DNA from: Fulvivirga sediminis
GTDB taxonomy: Bacteria; Bacteroidota; Bacteroidia; Cytophagales; Cyclobacteriaceae
DNA length: 64,000 nucleotides
NCBI RefSeq assembly: GCF_016757215.1
Contig: NZ_JAESIY010000006.1
Span: 267,301 to 331,300, forward strand
Reading direction: 5' to 3'
Positions 53,396 through 62,747 of this stretch are shown piece after piece (position 1 is the first letter of the stretch; each line of letters opens with the position of its first letter). Below the pieces are notes generated by a model, which saw only the letters and a list, made by a program, of their open reading frames with translations, did not search any database and had not been told where the DNA came from. The position numbers were made by a program, and so were the translations under genes.

Positions 53396-56341
53396 TTAAA
53401 GCGTACGTTTAGTTTCTCTCTCTTCGTAACTTTCTACCACATCACCTTCTTTAATATCATTGAAGTTCTTAATACTGATACCACATTCATATCCACTCTT
53501 CACTTCATTAACGTCATCTTTATAACGTTTCAACTGTCCCATCTCTCCTGAGTAGATTACGATACCATCTCGTATTAATCTTATTGGGTTAGATCGCTTA
53601 ATATATCCATCAGTAACCATACAACCTGCTACGGTACCCACTTTAGATATCTTAAATACATCTCTTACTTCAACATTACCTACTATCACTTCTTCAACTT
53701 CAGGATCAAGCATACCTTCCATGGCATCTCTCACATCGTTGATGGCATCATAGATAACTGAATATAATCTGATTTCGATCTCTTCATTCTCAGCTATTCG
53801 CTTAGCAGAACTTGATGGTCTCACTTGGAAACCGACAATTACTGCATCAGAAGCAGAGGCTAACAACACGTCAGACTCAGATATCTGACCTACTCCTTTA
53901 TGGATAATATTAACCTGAATCTCTTCAGTACTTAGTTTTAATAATGAATCAGAAAGTGCTTCTACAGAACCATCCACATCACCTTTCACAATTACATTAA
54001 GCTCCTTGAACGAACCGATAGCCAAACGTCTACCAATCTCATCAAGTGTAATATGTTTCTTGGTTCTGATGTTTTGCTCTCTCTGTATCTGCTCCCTTTT
54101 ATTGGCTATCTCTCTGGCTTCACGGTCACTATCCATAACATTGAACTTGTCACCAGCCTGTGGAGCACCATCAAGACCAAGCATAAGTACTGGTGTAGAA
54201 GGCCCTGCCTTATCCATCTTCGTACCTTTATGATCAAACATGGCTTTAACTCTACCATGGTAAGCTCCTGCCAAGATAACATCACCTACCGTCATAGTAC
54301 CATTTTGAACAAGTAGTGTAGCTACGTATCCACGACCTTTATCAAGAGACGCTTCTATTACAGCACCTACCGCTTTTCTATCAGGGTTAGCTTTTAATTC
54401 TAGTAACTCAGCTTCAAGCAATACTTTTTCTAGTAAGTCCTCTACTCCTTGCCCTGTTTTGGCAGAAATTTCCTGACTTTGGTATTTACCACCCCAGTCT
54501 TCAACCAAAATATTATTTTGTGAAAGTGACTCTCTCACTTTATCAGGGTTAGCTCCAGGCTTATCTATTTTGTTTATGGCAATTACTATAGGAACACCAG
54601 CTACTTGAGCGTGGTTAATAGCCTCTTTAGTCTGTGGCATCACGTCATCATCAGCCGCCACTACTATAATTACAATATCAGTTACCTGAGCACCACGAGC
54701 ACGCATAGCGGTAAACGCTTCGTGACCTGGTGTATCCAGGAATGCAATTTTCTGACCGCTTTCAGTAGTTACATCATAAGCACCAATGTGCTGAGTAATA
54801 CCTCCAGCCTCTCCGGCAGTAACCTTAGAGCTTCTTATATAATCAAGTAATGATGTTTTACCGTGATCTACGTGCCCCATTATAGTAACAATAGGAGCTC
54901 TATCTTTAAGATCATCTTCGGCATCTTCCTCTACTTCAATTTCCAGATCATCATCGGAATTTGTAAACTCTACATTATAACCAAATTCATCTGCTATTAC
55001 AGTAATAGATTCAGCATCTAAACGTTGGTTAATAGAAACAAACATACCCAGTCCCATACAGGTAGAAATCACATCATTAACAGATACATCCATTAATGAC
55101 GCCAAGTCATTAGCAGAAATATACTCTGTTACTTTCAAGATTTTTGATTCCTGTTCTTCCTGAAGCATTTGTTCTTCTTTAGCTTCAGCTAAGGCAGAAC
55201 GCTTCTCTCTCCTATATTTAGAACCTGAACTTTTCTTTTTATTACCGCTAAGCTTAGCCAGTGTAGCTTTAATCTTATCTTGGATTTCCTTATCAGAAGG
55301 CTCCTCTTTTTCTACACGTGGTCTCTTAGATCTACCGCGGTTGTTATTATTATTGTTGTTGTTATTATTATGCTGATTGTCTCTAGGAATCCTCTTTCTC
55401 GGCCTCTTTTTCTTCTTCTGCTCTTTTCTGTCATCAGAAGATGCCACAGGTTTATCCTTTTTCTTATCCTTCTCTACCGGAAGTTCAATTTTGCCAACTA
55501 CCTTTAAGCCTTTTAATTTATCAGCTTTAGCTTCAATTACTCCTTGATGCTTAGGTTGTTCACTGCTTTTGTTTTTAGAATCGTCTTTTTTAGCTTCCAC
55601 CTTTTCTTGTTGAGGTTTTGGAGTGGCCTCCTTCTTCTGAACCTGTTTAGGTTTTTCTTCGATTTTATCTTTAGGAGCTTTATCGCTCTTATTTTCAACA
55701 GGTTTAGGTTGCTCTTTAGGAGTTTCCTTAGGGGCTTCTTTTTTAGCTTCTACCTTAATAGGTTCTTCCTTAGGCTTTTCCTCTTCTTTTTTAGGAGCTT
55801 CCTCTTTCTTCACCTCAGGCTCAGGCTTTTTCTCTTCTTTTTTAGGTTCTTCCTTAGGCTTAGGCTCTTCTTTTTTAGCTTCTGCCTTAGGCTCCTCTTT
55901 TTTGTCCTTATTCTGAAGGTCTATTTTACCAACTACATTCAGCCCTTTTAATTTAGGTTTATCATGCTCTACCTTCTCAGGTTTGCTTGGTTCCTTTTCT
56001 TTTTCTTTGGGCTTATCTTCCACTTCATCTTTCCCTTTAGAAAGATTTTTAATTAAGACTTTTTCTTCATCGTCCGACTTTTTAGGCTCTTCTCCATCTG
56101 AATCTATCACAACGTGTTCGTTGTGCTTAGTTCCGATAGTAAGCCCAGAAGCCTCCTCTTTTTCAGAAGCAGATGCAGCAAATTCCTTAGATAGCATCGC
56201 AAATTGCTCTCCAGTAACTTTAGAGTTTGGACTACTATCTACATCGAAGCCTTTATCAGCCAGAAAGTCAACGATGGTAGTTCTACCAACATTTAATTTC
56301 CTGGCCACCTGACTTAGCCGCATGGTTTTTTCTTCTGACAT
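53396..56341 (-). CDS. infB: Translation initiation factor IF-2
   Basis: GTPase that places initiator tRNA on the ribosome. A small N-terminal IF2N unit ([21 protein letters not shown]) is followed by a long, low-complexity Lys/Glu/Pro linker (about 60-340) with a run of ten Asn near residue 330, then a second IF2N ([20 protein letters not shown]). The G domain has [29 protein letters not shown] and [12 protein letters not shown], and the C-terminal domains II-IV are complete. I prefer the ATG at 56341 (MSEEKT) over a TTG two codons earlier. It follows nusA by about 40 bases. Confidence 0.97.
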   Translation of the reverse strand: MSEEKTMRLSQVARKLNVGRTTIVDFLADKGFDVDSSPNSKVTGEQFAMLSKEFAASASEKEEASGLTIGTKHNEHVVIDSDGEEPKKSDDEEKVLIKNLSKGKDEVEDKPKEKEKEPSKPEKVEHDKPKLKGLNVVGKIDLQNKDKKEEPKAEAKKEEPKPKEEPKKEEKKPEPEVKKEEAPKKEEEKPKEEPIKVEAKKEAPKETPKEQPKPVENKSDKAPKDKIEEKPKQVQKKEATPKPQQEKVEAKKDDSKNKSSEQPKHQGVIEAKADKLKGLKVVGKIELPVEKDKKKDKPVASSDDRKEQKKKKRPRKRIPRDNQHNNNNNNNNNNRGRSKRPRVEKEEPSDKEIQDKIKATLAKLSGNKKKSSGSKYRREKRSALAEAKEEQMLQEEQESKILKVTEYISANDLASLMDVSVNDVISTCMGLGMFVSINQRLDAESITVIADEFGYNVEFTNSDDDLEIEVEEDAEDDLKDRAPIVTIMGHVDHGKTSLLDYIRSSKVTAGEAGGITQHIGAYDVTTESGQKIAFLDTPGHEAFTAMRARGAQVTDIVIIVVAADDDVMPQTKEAINHAQVAGVPIVIAINKIDKPGANPDKVRESLSQNNILVEDWGGKYQSQEISAKTGQGVEDLLEKVLLEAELLELKANPDRKAVGAVIEASLDKGRGYVATLLVQNGTMTVGDVILAGAYHGRVKAMFDHKGTKMDKAGPSTPVLMLGLDGAPQAGDKFNVMDSDREAREIANKREQIQREQNIRTKKHITLDEIGRRLAIGSFKELNVIVKGDVDGSVEALSDSLLKLSTEEIQVNIIHKGVGQISESDVLLASASDAVIVGFQVRPSSSAKRIAENEEIEIRLYSVIYDAINDVRDAMEGMLDPEVEEVIVGNVEVRDVFKISKVGTVAGCMVTDGYIKRSNPIRLIRDGIVIYSGEMGQLKRYKDDVNEVKSGYECGISIKNFNDIKEGDVVESYEERETKRTL

Positions 56342-56381
56342 ATTCAAATATCCCTTTTTTTTGTGATTATTAAAAATTTGC

Positions 56382-57623
56382 TTACTCGAACTCTTGTTTA
56401 AGAACCTGCATCACATTGTTAATTGTCTCTTCTTCAAGGTCGGTTCTTCGTTCAAGTTCTTCTTTGGAGAGTGCCAATACGCTCTTTGCTGTGTCAAGGC
56501 CAACTCTTTTAAGCTCGTCTAAAACCCAGTCTTCAATTTCATCTACGAATTCATCGATATCCACATCCTCTTCTTCAAAATCTCCCAGTTCTCTGAATAC
56601 GTCGATCTCTAAACCTACTAACTTACTCGCCAACTTAATGTTTTGCCCGCCTTTACCAATAGCTAAAGACACTTGATCTGGTTTCAGATATACTGATACG
56701 CGACCATCTTCTTCGCTAATTTTTATACTTGATATTTTAGCAGGGCTCAAAGCTCTTGCAATATACAACTCCATGTTATCAGTATAATTGATAACATCTA
56801 TATTTTCGTTTTGCAGCTCTCTTACAATACTATGGATACGAGATCCCTTCATACCTACACAAGCACCTACAGGATCTATTCTGTCATCATAAGACTCTAC
56901 TGCCACCTTTGCTCTCTCTCCAGGCTCTCTTACCACCCTTTTTATGGTAATAAGGCCATCGTATACTTCGGGAACTTCACTTTCGAACAGTCTTTCCAAG
57001 AACACCGGGCTGGTACGAGAAAGGATAATCTTCGGATTACCATTTATCATCTCCACCCTATCCACTATGGCTCTCATAGGATCGCCTTTACGAAATCTGT
57101 CTTTGGGTATTTGTTCATTTTTCGGTATTGAAATTTCATTACCGTCCCCGTCAGTAAGTAATACTTCACGACTAAGTATTTGATATACTTCTCCTGAAAT
57201 AATTTCACCTACTAAATCTTTATATTTCTGGAAAAGAATATCTTTTTCCAGATCTTTCACTTTTTGGATCAAGGTCTGACGAGCCGTCATCACAGCTCTT
57301 CTACCAAAATCTTCAAGTGTAATTTCTTCTGCTACTTCTTCACCTATTTCAAAATCCGGCTCTATTTTTCTAGCCTTGCTTAAGCTAATTTTGTCATGAT
57401 CCCAAATGTCTTCACTGTTATCATCTACGATTTCGCGAAACCTCCAGATTTCTAAGTCGCCTTTATCGGCATTTATAATGATGTCAAAGTTTTCATCAGT
57501 CTCAAATTTCTTACGGATCATAGTCCTGAATACGTCTTCAAGAATACGAATCATCGTAGGTCTATCTATATTTTTTTGTTTTGCAAAATCTGCAAATGAC
57601 TCGATTAATACACCGGTATCCAT
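56382..57623 (-). CDS. nusA: Transcription termination/antitermination factor NusA
   Basis: RNA polymerase-binding factor. The N-terminal domain ([20 protein letters not shown]), an S1 domain ([18 protein letters not shown]), then two KH domains with [20 protein letters not shown] and [18 protein letters not shown] are all present. A short acidic C-terminal helix region follows, as in other Bacteroidota NusA of about 410 aa. It starts 7 bases after rimP stops, in the conserved rimP-nusA-infB order. Confidence 0.97.
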   Translation of the reverse strand: MDTGVLIESFADFAKQKNIDRPTMIRILEDVFRTMIRKKFETDENFDIIINADKGDLEIWRFREIVDDNSEDIWDHDKISLSKARKIEPDFEIGEEVAEEITLEDFGRRAVMTARQTLIQKVKDLEKDILFQKYKDLVGEIISGEVYQILSREVLLTDGDGNEISIPKNEQIPKDRFRKGDPMRAIVDRVEMINGNPKIILSRTSPVFLERLFESEVPEVYDGLITIKRVVREPGERAKVAVESYDDRIDPVGACVGMKGSRIHSIVRELQNENIDVINYTDNMELYIARALSPAKISSIKISEEDGRVSVYLKPDQVSLAIGKGGQNIKLASKLVGLEIDVFRELGDFEEEDVDIDEFVDEIEDWVLDELKRVGLDTAKSVLALSKEELERRTDLEEETINNVMQVLKQEFE

Positions 57624-57630
57624 TTTTCTA

Positions 57631-58095
57631 TTATTTAAATGAAATCTGAACTATTGTTTTTTTAATATCTGACAACGGTATTTCTACCTCCTCCAAATCT
57701 TTCTTTTTCCCTTTTTTCACCTCTTTATCGAGAACAACTCTGTTCTCATCTGCCGCCTTAAGTACTCCTACTACCTCGGTATCTTGTAGGTATACTTTTA
57801 CTTGCCTGCCTATATTTTTCTTGTATTGCCTAATAGATGTCAAAGGGTGATCTGTCCCTGGAGAAGATACTTCAAGTCTGTAAGCATCACCAATAACATT
57901 ATTTTCTTCAATTTCATTCCCTATAAGCCTACTTAGGTCTGCACAAGTATCTATGTTCAGCCCCTCGTCTCCATCTATAAGCACCAAAACTTTCTTCGGC
58001 CCATTGTTCGACTTTATTACTACATCCACCATGAAGATTGATTCATCAGGTAGGTGTTTCTCTGCTATGTCGTATACACGTTTTTCCAAATCCAT
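57631..58095 (-). CDS. rimP: Ribosome maturation factor RimP
   Basis: Assists 30S subunit assembly. Recognised by VLIDGDEGLNIDTCADLSRL, the family hallmark YRLEVSSPGTDHPLTSIRQY and a C-terminal Sm-like barrel (KVYLQDTEVVGVLKAADENR). The length of 154 aa is normal. It is the first gene of the operon; a terminator-like hairpin lies between the promoter and the start codon. Confidence 0.96.
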   Translation of the reverse strand: MDLEKRVYDIAEKHLPDESIFMVDVVIKSNNGPKKVLVLIDGDEGLNIDTCADLSRLIGNEIEENNVIGDAYRLEVSSPGTDHPLTSIRQYKKNIGRQVKVYLQDTEVVGVLKAADENRVVLDKEVKKGKKKDLEEVEIPLSDIKKTIVQISFK

Positions 58096-58111
58096 ATTGA
58101 AAACAGAATAT

Positions 58112-58136
58112 AAAAAGAGGGGACTAGCGTCCCCTC
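58112..58136 (-). terminator. Leader terminator/attenuator upstream of rimP
   Basis: An 8-bp GC-rich perfect stem (58117-58124 with 58129-58136) with a four-base loop is followed on the minus strand by five T. It lies between the predicted promoter and rimP, about 18 bases into the transcript. Confidence 0.7.
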
Positions 58137-58160
58137 AAAACTAAATGTCGATTTTCAACG

Positions 58161-58192
58161 CAAATTTAAAGCAATTTTGTTTGCTTTACAAA
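58161..58192 (-). promoter_or_regulatory. Promoter of rimP-nusA-infB
   Basis: On the minus strand TTTG (58189-58192) and TAAATTTG (58161-58168) are separated by 20 bases. The transcript should begin near 58154, leaving a leader of about 60 bases. Confidence 0.82.
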
Positions 58193-58263
58193 CAATATAA
58201 TCAACAAACTATTCTTTACAGTTTTTAAATGATAATGAGTTATAATTGTAACTGTTAAATAAA

Positions 58264-59289
58264 ATGAAAAGATCAATGTCAGGCACCGGCTCTCCCATCG
58301 TTATATATATAAAAAGTTTTGTCTATCTTTTGTTTATAAGCCTTTTAATTATCTCTTGTAACGGAGACGGAAAAAAGAGCTCTCAAGAAGCTGAAAGCAA
58401 AAAAGTTGTAAATGTTCCTAACTTCAATGCTGACTCAGCTTATCATTTTGTATCTAAGCAAGTAGAATTTGGACCAAGAGTGCCCGGCAGTGAAGCTCAT
58501 GAAGCTACTAAACAATATCTAATAGGCACCTTTGAAAAATATGGGGCTCAGGTTAAACCTCAGGAGTTTACCTCTACCACCTTTGATAACCAACAAGTAT
58601 CACTTACTAATATAATGGCATCCTTTAACCCTAAGGCGAGCAAAAGAATTCTTTTGGCCGCTCACTGGGACGCCCGACCATTTGCAGACAAAGACTCCGT
58701 ACGAAAATATGAACCAATAGATGCGGCTAATGACGGGGCCAGTGGAGTAGGTGTGCTGCTAGAAGTAGCCAGAGTATTACATAACAGCTCACTGCCTGAG
58801 GTAGGAATAGACATTTTACTTTTTGATGGAGAAGACTGGGGCGAAACCCAAGGTGCTGATGTACCTACTCCTCAAGGATTAGACTCATGGTGGTGTCTGG
58901 GCTCTCAATACTGGTCTAAAAACAAAGGGAATTACTCTGCCTATTATGGTATACTACTGGATATGGTAGGAGGGAAAAATGCCAAATTTTACATTGAAGG
59001 CATGTCTAAATACTATGCCTCATCTATAGTAGATAAAGTTTGGAACAAAGGTATTGAACTTGGTTTTTCTAACTATTTCATAAAACAACCAGGTGGACAA
59101 ACTACCGACGATCATGTATTTGTAAATGAATACGCAAAAATACCCATGATTGATATTATTGCTTTTGACCCTAAAGACGGTGGTTTTGGCAACTTTCACC
59201 ATACTCATCAAGACAATATGTCTATCATAAGTAAAGAAACTTTAAGCGCAGTAGGTAAAACACTACTTCATGTGATTTATTATGAGTGA
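58264..59289 (+). CDS. M28-family lipoprotein peptidase (glutaminyl cyclase-like)
   Basis: A lipoprotein signal ends at SLLIISC (Cys32), placing the enzyme on the periplasmic side or outside. The zinc-peptidase core has LLAAHWDARPFADKD, AANDGASGVGVLLEVARV, LLFDGEDWGE and the late HHTHQDNM His. The Trp-containing DGEDWG block and WWCLGSQYWS are typical of glutaminyl-peptide cyclotransferases within M28, which form N-terminal pyroglutamate. An aminopeptidase role is not excluded. It is a single gene, divergent from rimP. Confidence 0.85.
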   Translation: MKRSMSGTGSPIVIYIKSFVYLLFISLLIISCNGDGKKSSQEAESKKVVNVPNFNADSAYHFVSKQVEFGPRVPGSEAHEATKQYLIGTFEKYGAQVKPQEFTSTTFDNQQVSLTNIMASFNPKASKRILLAAHWDARPFADKDSVRKYEPIDAANDGASGVGVLLEVARVLHNSSLPEVGIDILLFDGEDWGETQGADVPTPQGLDSWWCLGSQYWSKNKGNYSAYYGILLDMVGGKNAKFYIEGMSKYYASSIVDKVWNKGIELGFSNYFIKQPGGQTTDDHVFVNEYAKIPMIDIIAFDPKDGGFGNFHHTHQDNMSIISKETLSAVGKTLLHVIYYE

Positions 59290-59297
59290 GGTTTGAG

Positions 59298-59348
59298 CTT
59301 GGTTTGCAGTATTAAGTTTAGAACTTTCAGTGATTACTGCGAACCAAG
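59298..59348 (+). terminator. Possible terminator of the M28 gene
   Basis: A 14-bp stem (59298-59311 with 59335-59348) with one G-T and a 23-base loop is followed by ATTTAT. The weak T-run and long loop make it tentative. Confidence 0.5.
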
Positions 59349-59419
59349 ATTTATCATTAGCAAGATGATTAAAATTTAATTAGATACTCATTTATTATAA
59401 AGAAGGCAAGTAAATACAC

Positions 59420-62407
59420 TTACTCCTTAATAACCTTCTCCATAATCTTATATCTCTCAGTTTGCACTAGTATGATATAAACACCTTGTGGGAGAGTAGA
59501 CATATTGATCTCTCTTCTTTCTTTATCTATTTCTACATTTCTCACCTCTTTCCCGTTAAGCGAAGTAAGCCTAATTTCCAATACTTCCATTTGATCTGGC
59601 AAAGCAATATGTAACCTATCCTTCACAGGATTTGGTGAAAGGGAAATTTCCCTTTTTATTTCTTCATATTCTAATGACTTAGAAGACTCAACTCCTACTG
59701 GGGTAAAAGCCAATAAGCCGTCTATTATATTCACAGAGTAATCCTCCACCTCTCCAAACTCAAATGATTCACAAGGTTCGGGTGCAGAATTATACTTCAT
59801 AGCCACTCGCATTCTGGTGGTACCTGTAAGTGCTGAATCAGGAATTACAAACTCTGATGATAATACCCCACTAGCTGATGAAGATCCCGTCACTATCTGT
59901 TCCCCTTCAGCATTAAACTTTCCATCTTGATTAAAATCTATCCATATGCCCCAGAATTCTTTATATGCAGAGCTTTTAAAACCAGCACTAAAGTATATAG
60001 TATAAGCAGAGCCCTTGCTCAAAGTAGTAGTTTGATCTGTAAAGTTTCCATACCCATTATCTGACAATGTTTTATTATTTATAGAATCTAACTGCACATG
60101 ATCAATCCACTCGTAACTGACATTATTACCCCTTGCGCTGCAATAAAAACTAATATCCTCTAAGGTTGTGAATTGACTAACTCCAGCTTCAGATGTATTT
60201 CCAGCTTTATCCTTCGCCCTTACTGACACCTGATAACTAGTACCCGCAGTAAGTTCCTTTAAAGAATAGCTCCTCTCTTTAGTAAAAGTCTTCAATTCAT
60301 CATTAAGGTAAACTTCATATCCTGAAACACCTACATTATCTGTAGCAGTAACCCAACGTACATGAGCACTCTCAGCGGTAATATTATTTACTGTCACCAA
60401 TCCTGGTTTGCTCGGTGGATCTACATCAACCTTGCCCTTACCAACGCAAAACTCTATTACCGAAGTGTATTCAAATTCTGAACCGCCTCCTATTGTAATA
60501 TTAGTAGAATCATCTTTTAATGTAAAACTCCCATTACCGTGACTACAGCAAATACCATCTCCATATTCATCCTTAATAATTAAATCATACTCTCCATCCT
60601 CCAAATTAAAGGTTTTAGTTACAACAGCTCCTGCCTCCAAGTTTTCGTAATTAGCTTCTGAGTCCACTACTTTACTGTCACTATTTTTAAGAGACCAGCT
60701 AATTTCTTCAGGATGATCATCCATAGTTATGGTTAAAGTCACGGTACCCTTTACGCAACCCATAGAATCACCATCTGGGTAATCTACCCCGACCCCCACA
60801 GCATACCAAGCACTTTGGGTTGCTATTGCTTCTTCCGAATCCTCTCCAAACAACGATTTGGCAGCTTCAATCCCATAGTTTCGAGCCTCCAAAAAGCCAG
60901 AATTAGGTGTTAAATAGGCAACTTCTAACAAGTAAGCTATCTCAGCAGCTTTTTCAATACCGATTCCTTCCACATCATAATTATTTCCATTGTCATTGGT
61001 ACCTTTTTTACCTTCTGCTAAAATATAAAACCAATGCCCTAAAACTGTACAGTTAGTATGTATCCCTCCATTATCAGAAGATGATCCTGTAACCCAAAAT
61101 GCGCCATGGTAAGTGTCTGGTTGCTCGTTGGATTTAGGGTCAATCAATGAGCGTCTTGCCTTACCTAAATCTTCACCCACTAACCAGTTTTGCTTTTCAG
61201 GAGCAGCATAACGCTCTACACAGGCTGCCCAGATGTCACTAAAACCCTCGTTGAGAGCGCCAGTTTCTCCTGTAGAATTTAATTCAGCAGTATGATCATT
61301 GATACCATGACCGATCTCATGTGCTACCACATCCATTACGGTATATGGCAAATCACCAGTGCCATATAAAACTCTGCTTCCATCCCAAAATGCATTGTTA
61401 TTGTCTGCATAGCCTAGCTCTTTTAGATCAAAATGAACATAATTTCTAATTGCACCGCCGTTATCGTCATAGCTCTTTCTATTGAAGGTATTGAGAAAAT
61501 AATCATAAGTTTGCCCCGCTGCCCAATGTGCATCTAAAGCTCCATTATCTTTACTTTCATTATTCCACTCGTCTTCCTCCCAACTATTATCATTATCCAC
61601 AAAGTCAGAAGCTTGATCAAAGTTTGCCCCCCCATTCATATCATAGGTTTCTATACCTTCCCCTCTGGTGTTATCCCTAAGCCTATAGCTATTTCCTGAA
61701 AAGCGGTCCGTCTGAATACTTCGTACACCACTATACCGGGTATGAGCGGTACCCTCTTCCGCCACATGATGAATAATAGGCTTTGACTTAATTATTTCTC
61801 CTGTTTTAGCACTTACAAAAACATAAAGTCTGCCCAAAGGCTGATACGAATAAATATCATATTTATAAGCTAGTTCGTCTTTAACAATCACCAAGTCTCC
61901 TTCAGGTTTTTCATATCCTATAGCGTTTGCCTGGTCATGTTCATCCCATAAATAACTCTTAGCGCCAACAAAATCCACCGCTTTTTTAAAAGCCTGCTCC
62001 CCAGATAGTGATGGATTTACATCCACACCCTCCAACACTTGATAGTCTCCATTCATTGCAGAAACCTTACCGGCTACGGTATGTACATTGTAAATAGCAT
62101 CTTCAACTAGTATTCCTTTATAAAATTGCTGATAGCGAGTATGTACTCTCCCTCGAGAATCTGTATAAGACTTGATAGCCTTAAAATCATTTTCATTATT
62201 AACTGACAACCTCTCATGCAAGACCTCATTTACCTCTGTAGCACTTACACTTTCTGCTTTTGTGTCAAATTTGAGGTATTTATATCTACCGGTCTCTTTA
62301 CTTACGGAAGATTTAAGCAAACGCCCTTTATTTTGCCCCAAACTAATATTGGAAATAAATATTAGGCCTATACACACAATTAATGATACGCAATTATGCC
62401 TGTTCAT
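59420..62407 (-). CDS. Secreted M4 (thermolysin-like) metalloprotease with T9SS signal
   Basis: A signal peptide (MNRHNCVSLIVCIGLIF...) starts at ATG 62407. An FTP/PepSY propeptide (about 30-220) precedes the M4 catalytic domain, with zinc motif HEIGH near residue 363 and the third ligand Glu in ALNEGFSDI near 387, and a catalytic His in the later NGGIHTNC/GHWFYIL region. Then come a disulfide-type beta domain (DGICCSHGNG), a fibronectin III domain (KPGLVTVNNITAESAHVRW), a GEVED domain (EFGEVEDYSVNI) and a type IX secretion C-terminal domain (SLSPNPVKDRLHIALP ending KVIKE). All parts look intact; it should be surface-exposed or released. Confidence 0.93.
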   Translation of the reverse strand: MNRHNCVSLIVCIGLIFISNISLGQNKGRLLKSSVSKETGRYKYLKFDTKAESVSATEVNEVLHERLSVNNENDFKAIKSYTDSRGRVHTRYQQFYKGILVEDAIYNVHTVAGKVSAMNGDYQVLEGVDVNPSLSGEQAFKKAVDFVGAKSYLWDEHDQANAIGYEKPEGDLVIVKDELAYKYDIYSYQPLGRLYVFVSAKTGEIIKSKPIIHHVAEEGTAHTRYSGVRSIQTDRFSGNSYRLRDNTRGEGIETYDMNGGANFDQASDFVDNDNSWEEDEWNNESKDNGALDAHWAAGQTYDYFLNTFNRKSYDDNGGAIRNYVHFDLKELGYADNNNAFWDGSRVLYGTGDLPYTVMDVVAHEIGHGINDHTAELNSTGETGALNEGFSDIWAACVERYAAPEKQNWLVGEDLGKARRSLIDPKSNEQPDTYHGAFWVTGSSSDNGGIHTNCTVLGHWFYILAEGKKGTNDNGNNYDVEGIGIEKAAEIAYLLEVAYLTPNSGFLEARNYGIEAAKSLFGEDSEEAIATQSAWYAVGVGVDYPDGDSMGCVKGTVTLTITMDDHPEEISWSLKNSDSKVVDSEANYENLEAGAVVTKTFNLEDGEYDLIIKDEYGDGICCSHGNGSFTLKDDSTNITIGGGSEFEYTSVIEFCVGKGKVDVDPPSKPGLVTVNNITAESAHVRWVTATDNVGVSGYEVYLNDELKTFTKERSYSLKELTAGTSYQVSVRAKDKAGNTSEAGVSQFTTLEDISFYCSARGNNVSYEWIDHVQLDSINNKTLSDNGYGNFTDQTTTLSKGSAYTIYFSAGFKSSAYKEFWGIWIDFNQDGKFNAEGEQIVTGSSSASGVLSSEFVIPDSALTGTTRMRVAMKYNSAPEPCESFEFGEVEDYSVNIIDGLLAFTPVGVESSKSLEYEEIKREISLSPNPVKDRLHIALPDQMEVLEIRLTSLNGKEVRNVEIDKERREINMSTLPQGVYIILVQTERYKIMEKVIKE

Positions 62408-62689
62408 AATATGAGTTTTAAATAGAATTAGCTTCAATACAAACTACAATTAACTCACCAATAAAACTCCCGGTAAGGACAATTGTTAATATTATATTAG
62501 TTCCACTAATATTTCACTGTTATACACGTCGTATTACCGATCTTCTTTACAGATGTAGTACTTAAAAGCTAAAAATAAGGCTATTAGTAAAAGTGCGTAG
62601 AAACCCCTTAAAACCAATCGGCCTGAGTGCCAAAAGTTATAAACTAAAGAAGAGTTGAAAGGAATGTTACTATATTAAAAAGGAATAAA
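62408..62689. other. Intergenic region upstream of the protease gene
   Basis: About 280 AT-rich bases, part of the 340-base gap between the protease start and the gcvP end. No ORF or RNA was recognised, and no promoter with the full consensus; the protease promoter must lie here. Confidence 0.5.
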
Positions 62690-62722
62690 AAAAGTCCGTA
62701 ACTGAGAATTACGGACTTTTTA
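62690..62722. terminator. Terminator of gcvP
   Basis: A 13-bp perfect stem (62690-62702 with 62710-62722) has A and T runs on both sides. It lies 25 bases after the gcvP stop. Confidence 0.88.
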
Positions 62723-62747
62723 TGTTGTATATTAAAACGATAGCTTA

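Noticed and set aside
55280-55951. Plus-strand open frames of Phe/Leu-rich membrane-like protein opposite infB
   Set aside because: They are the complement of the Lys/Glu-rich IF-2 linker; the hydrophobicity is an artefact of antisense translation.
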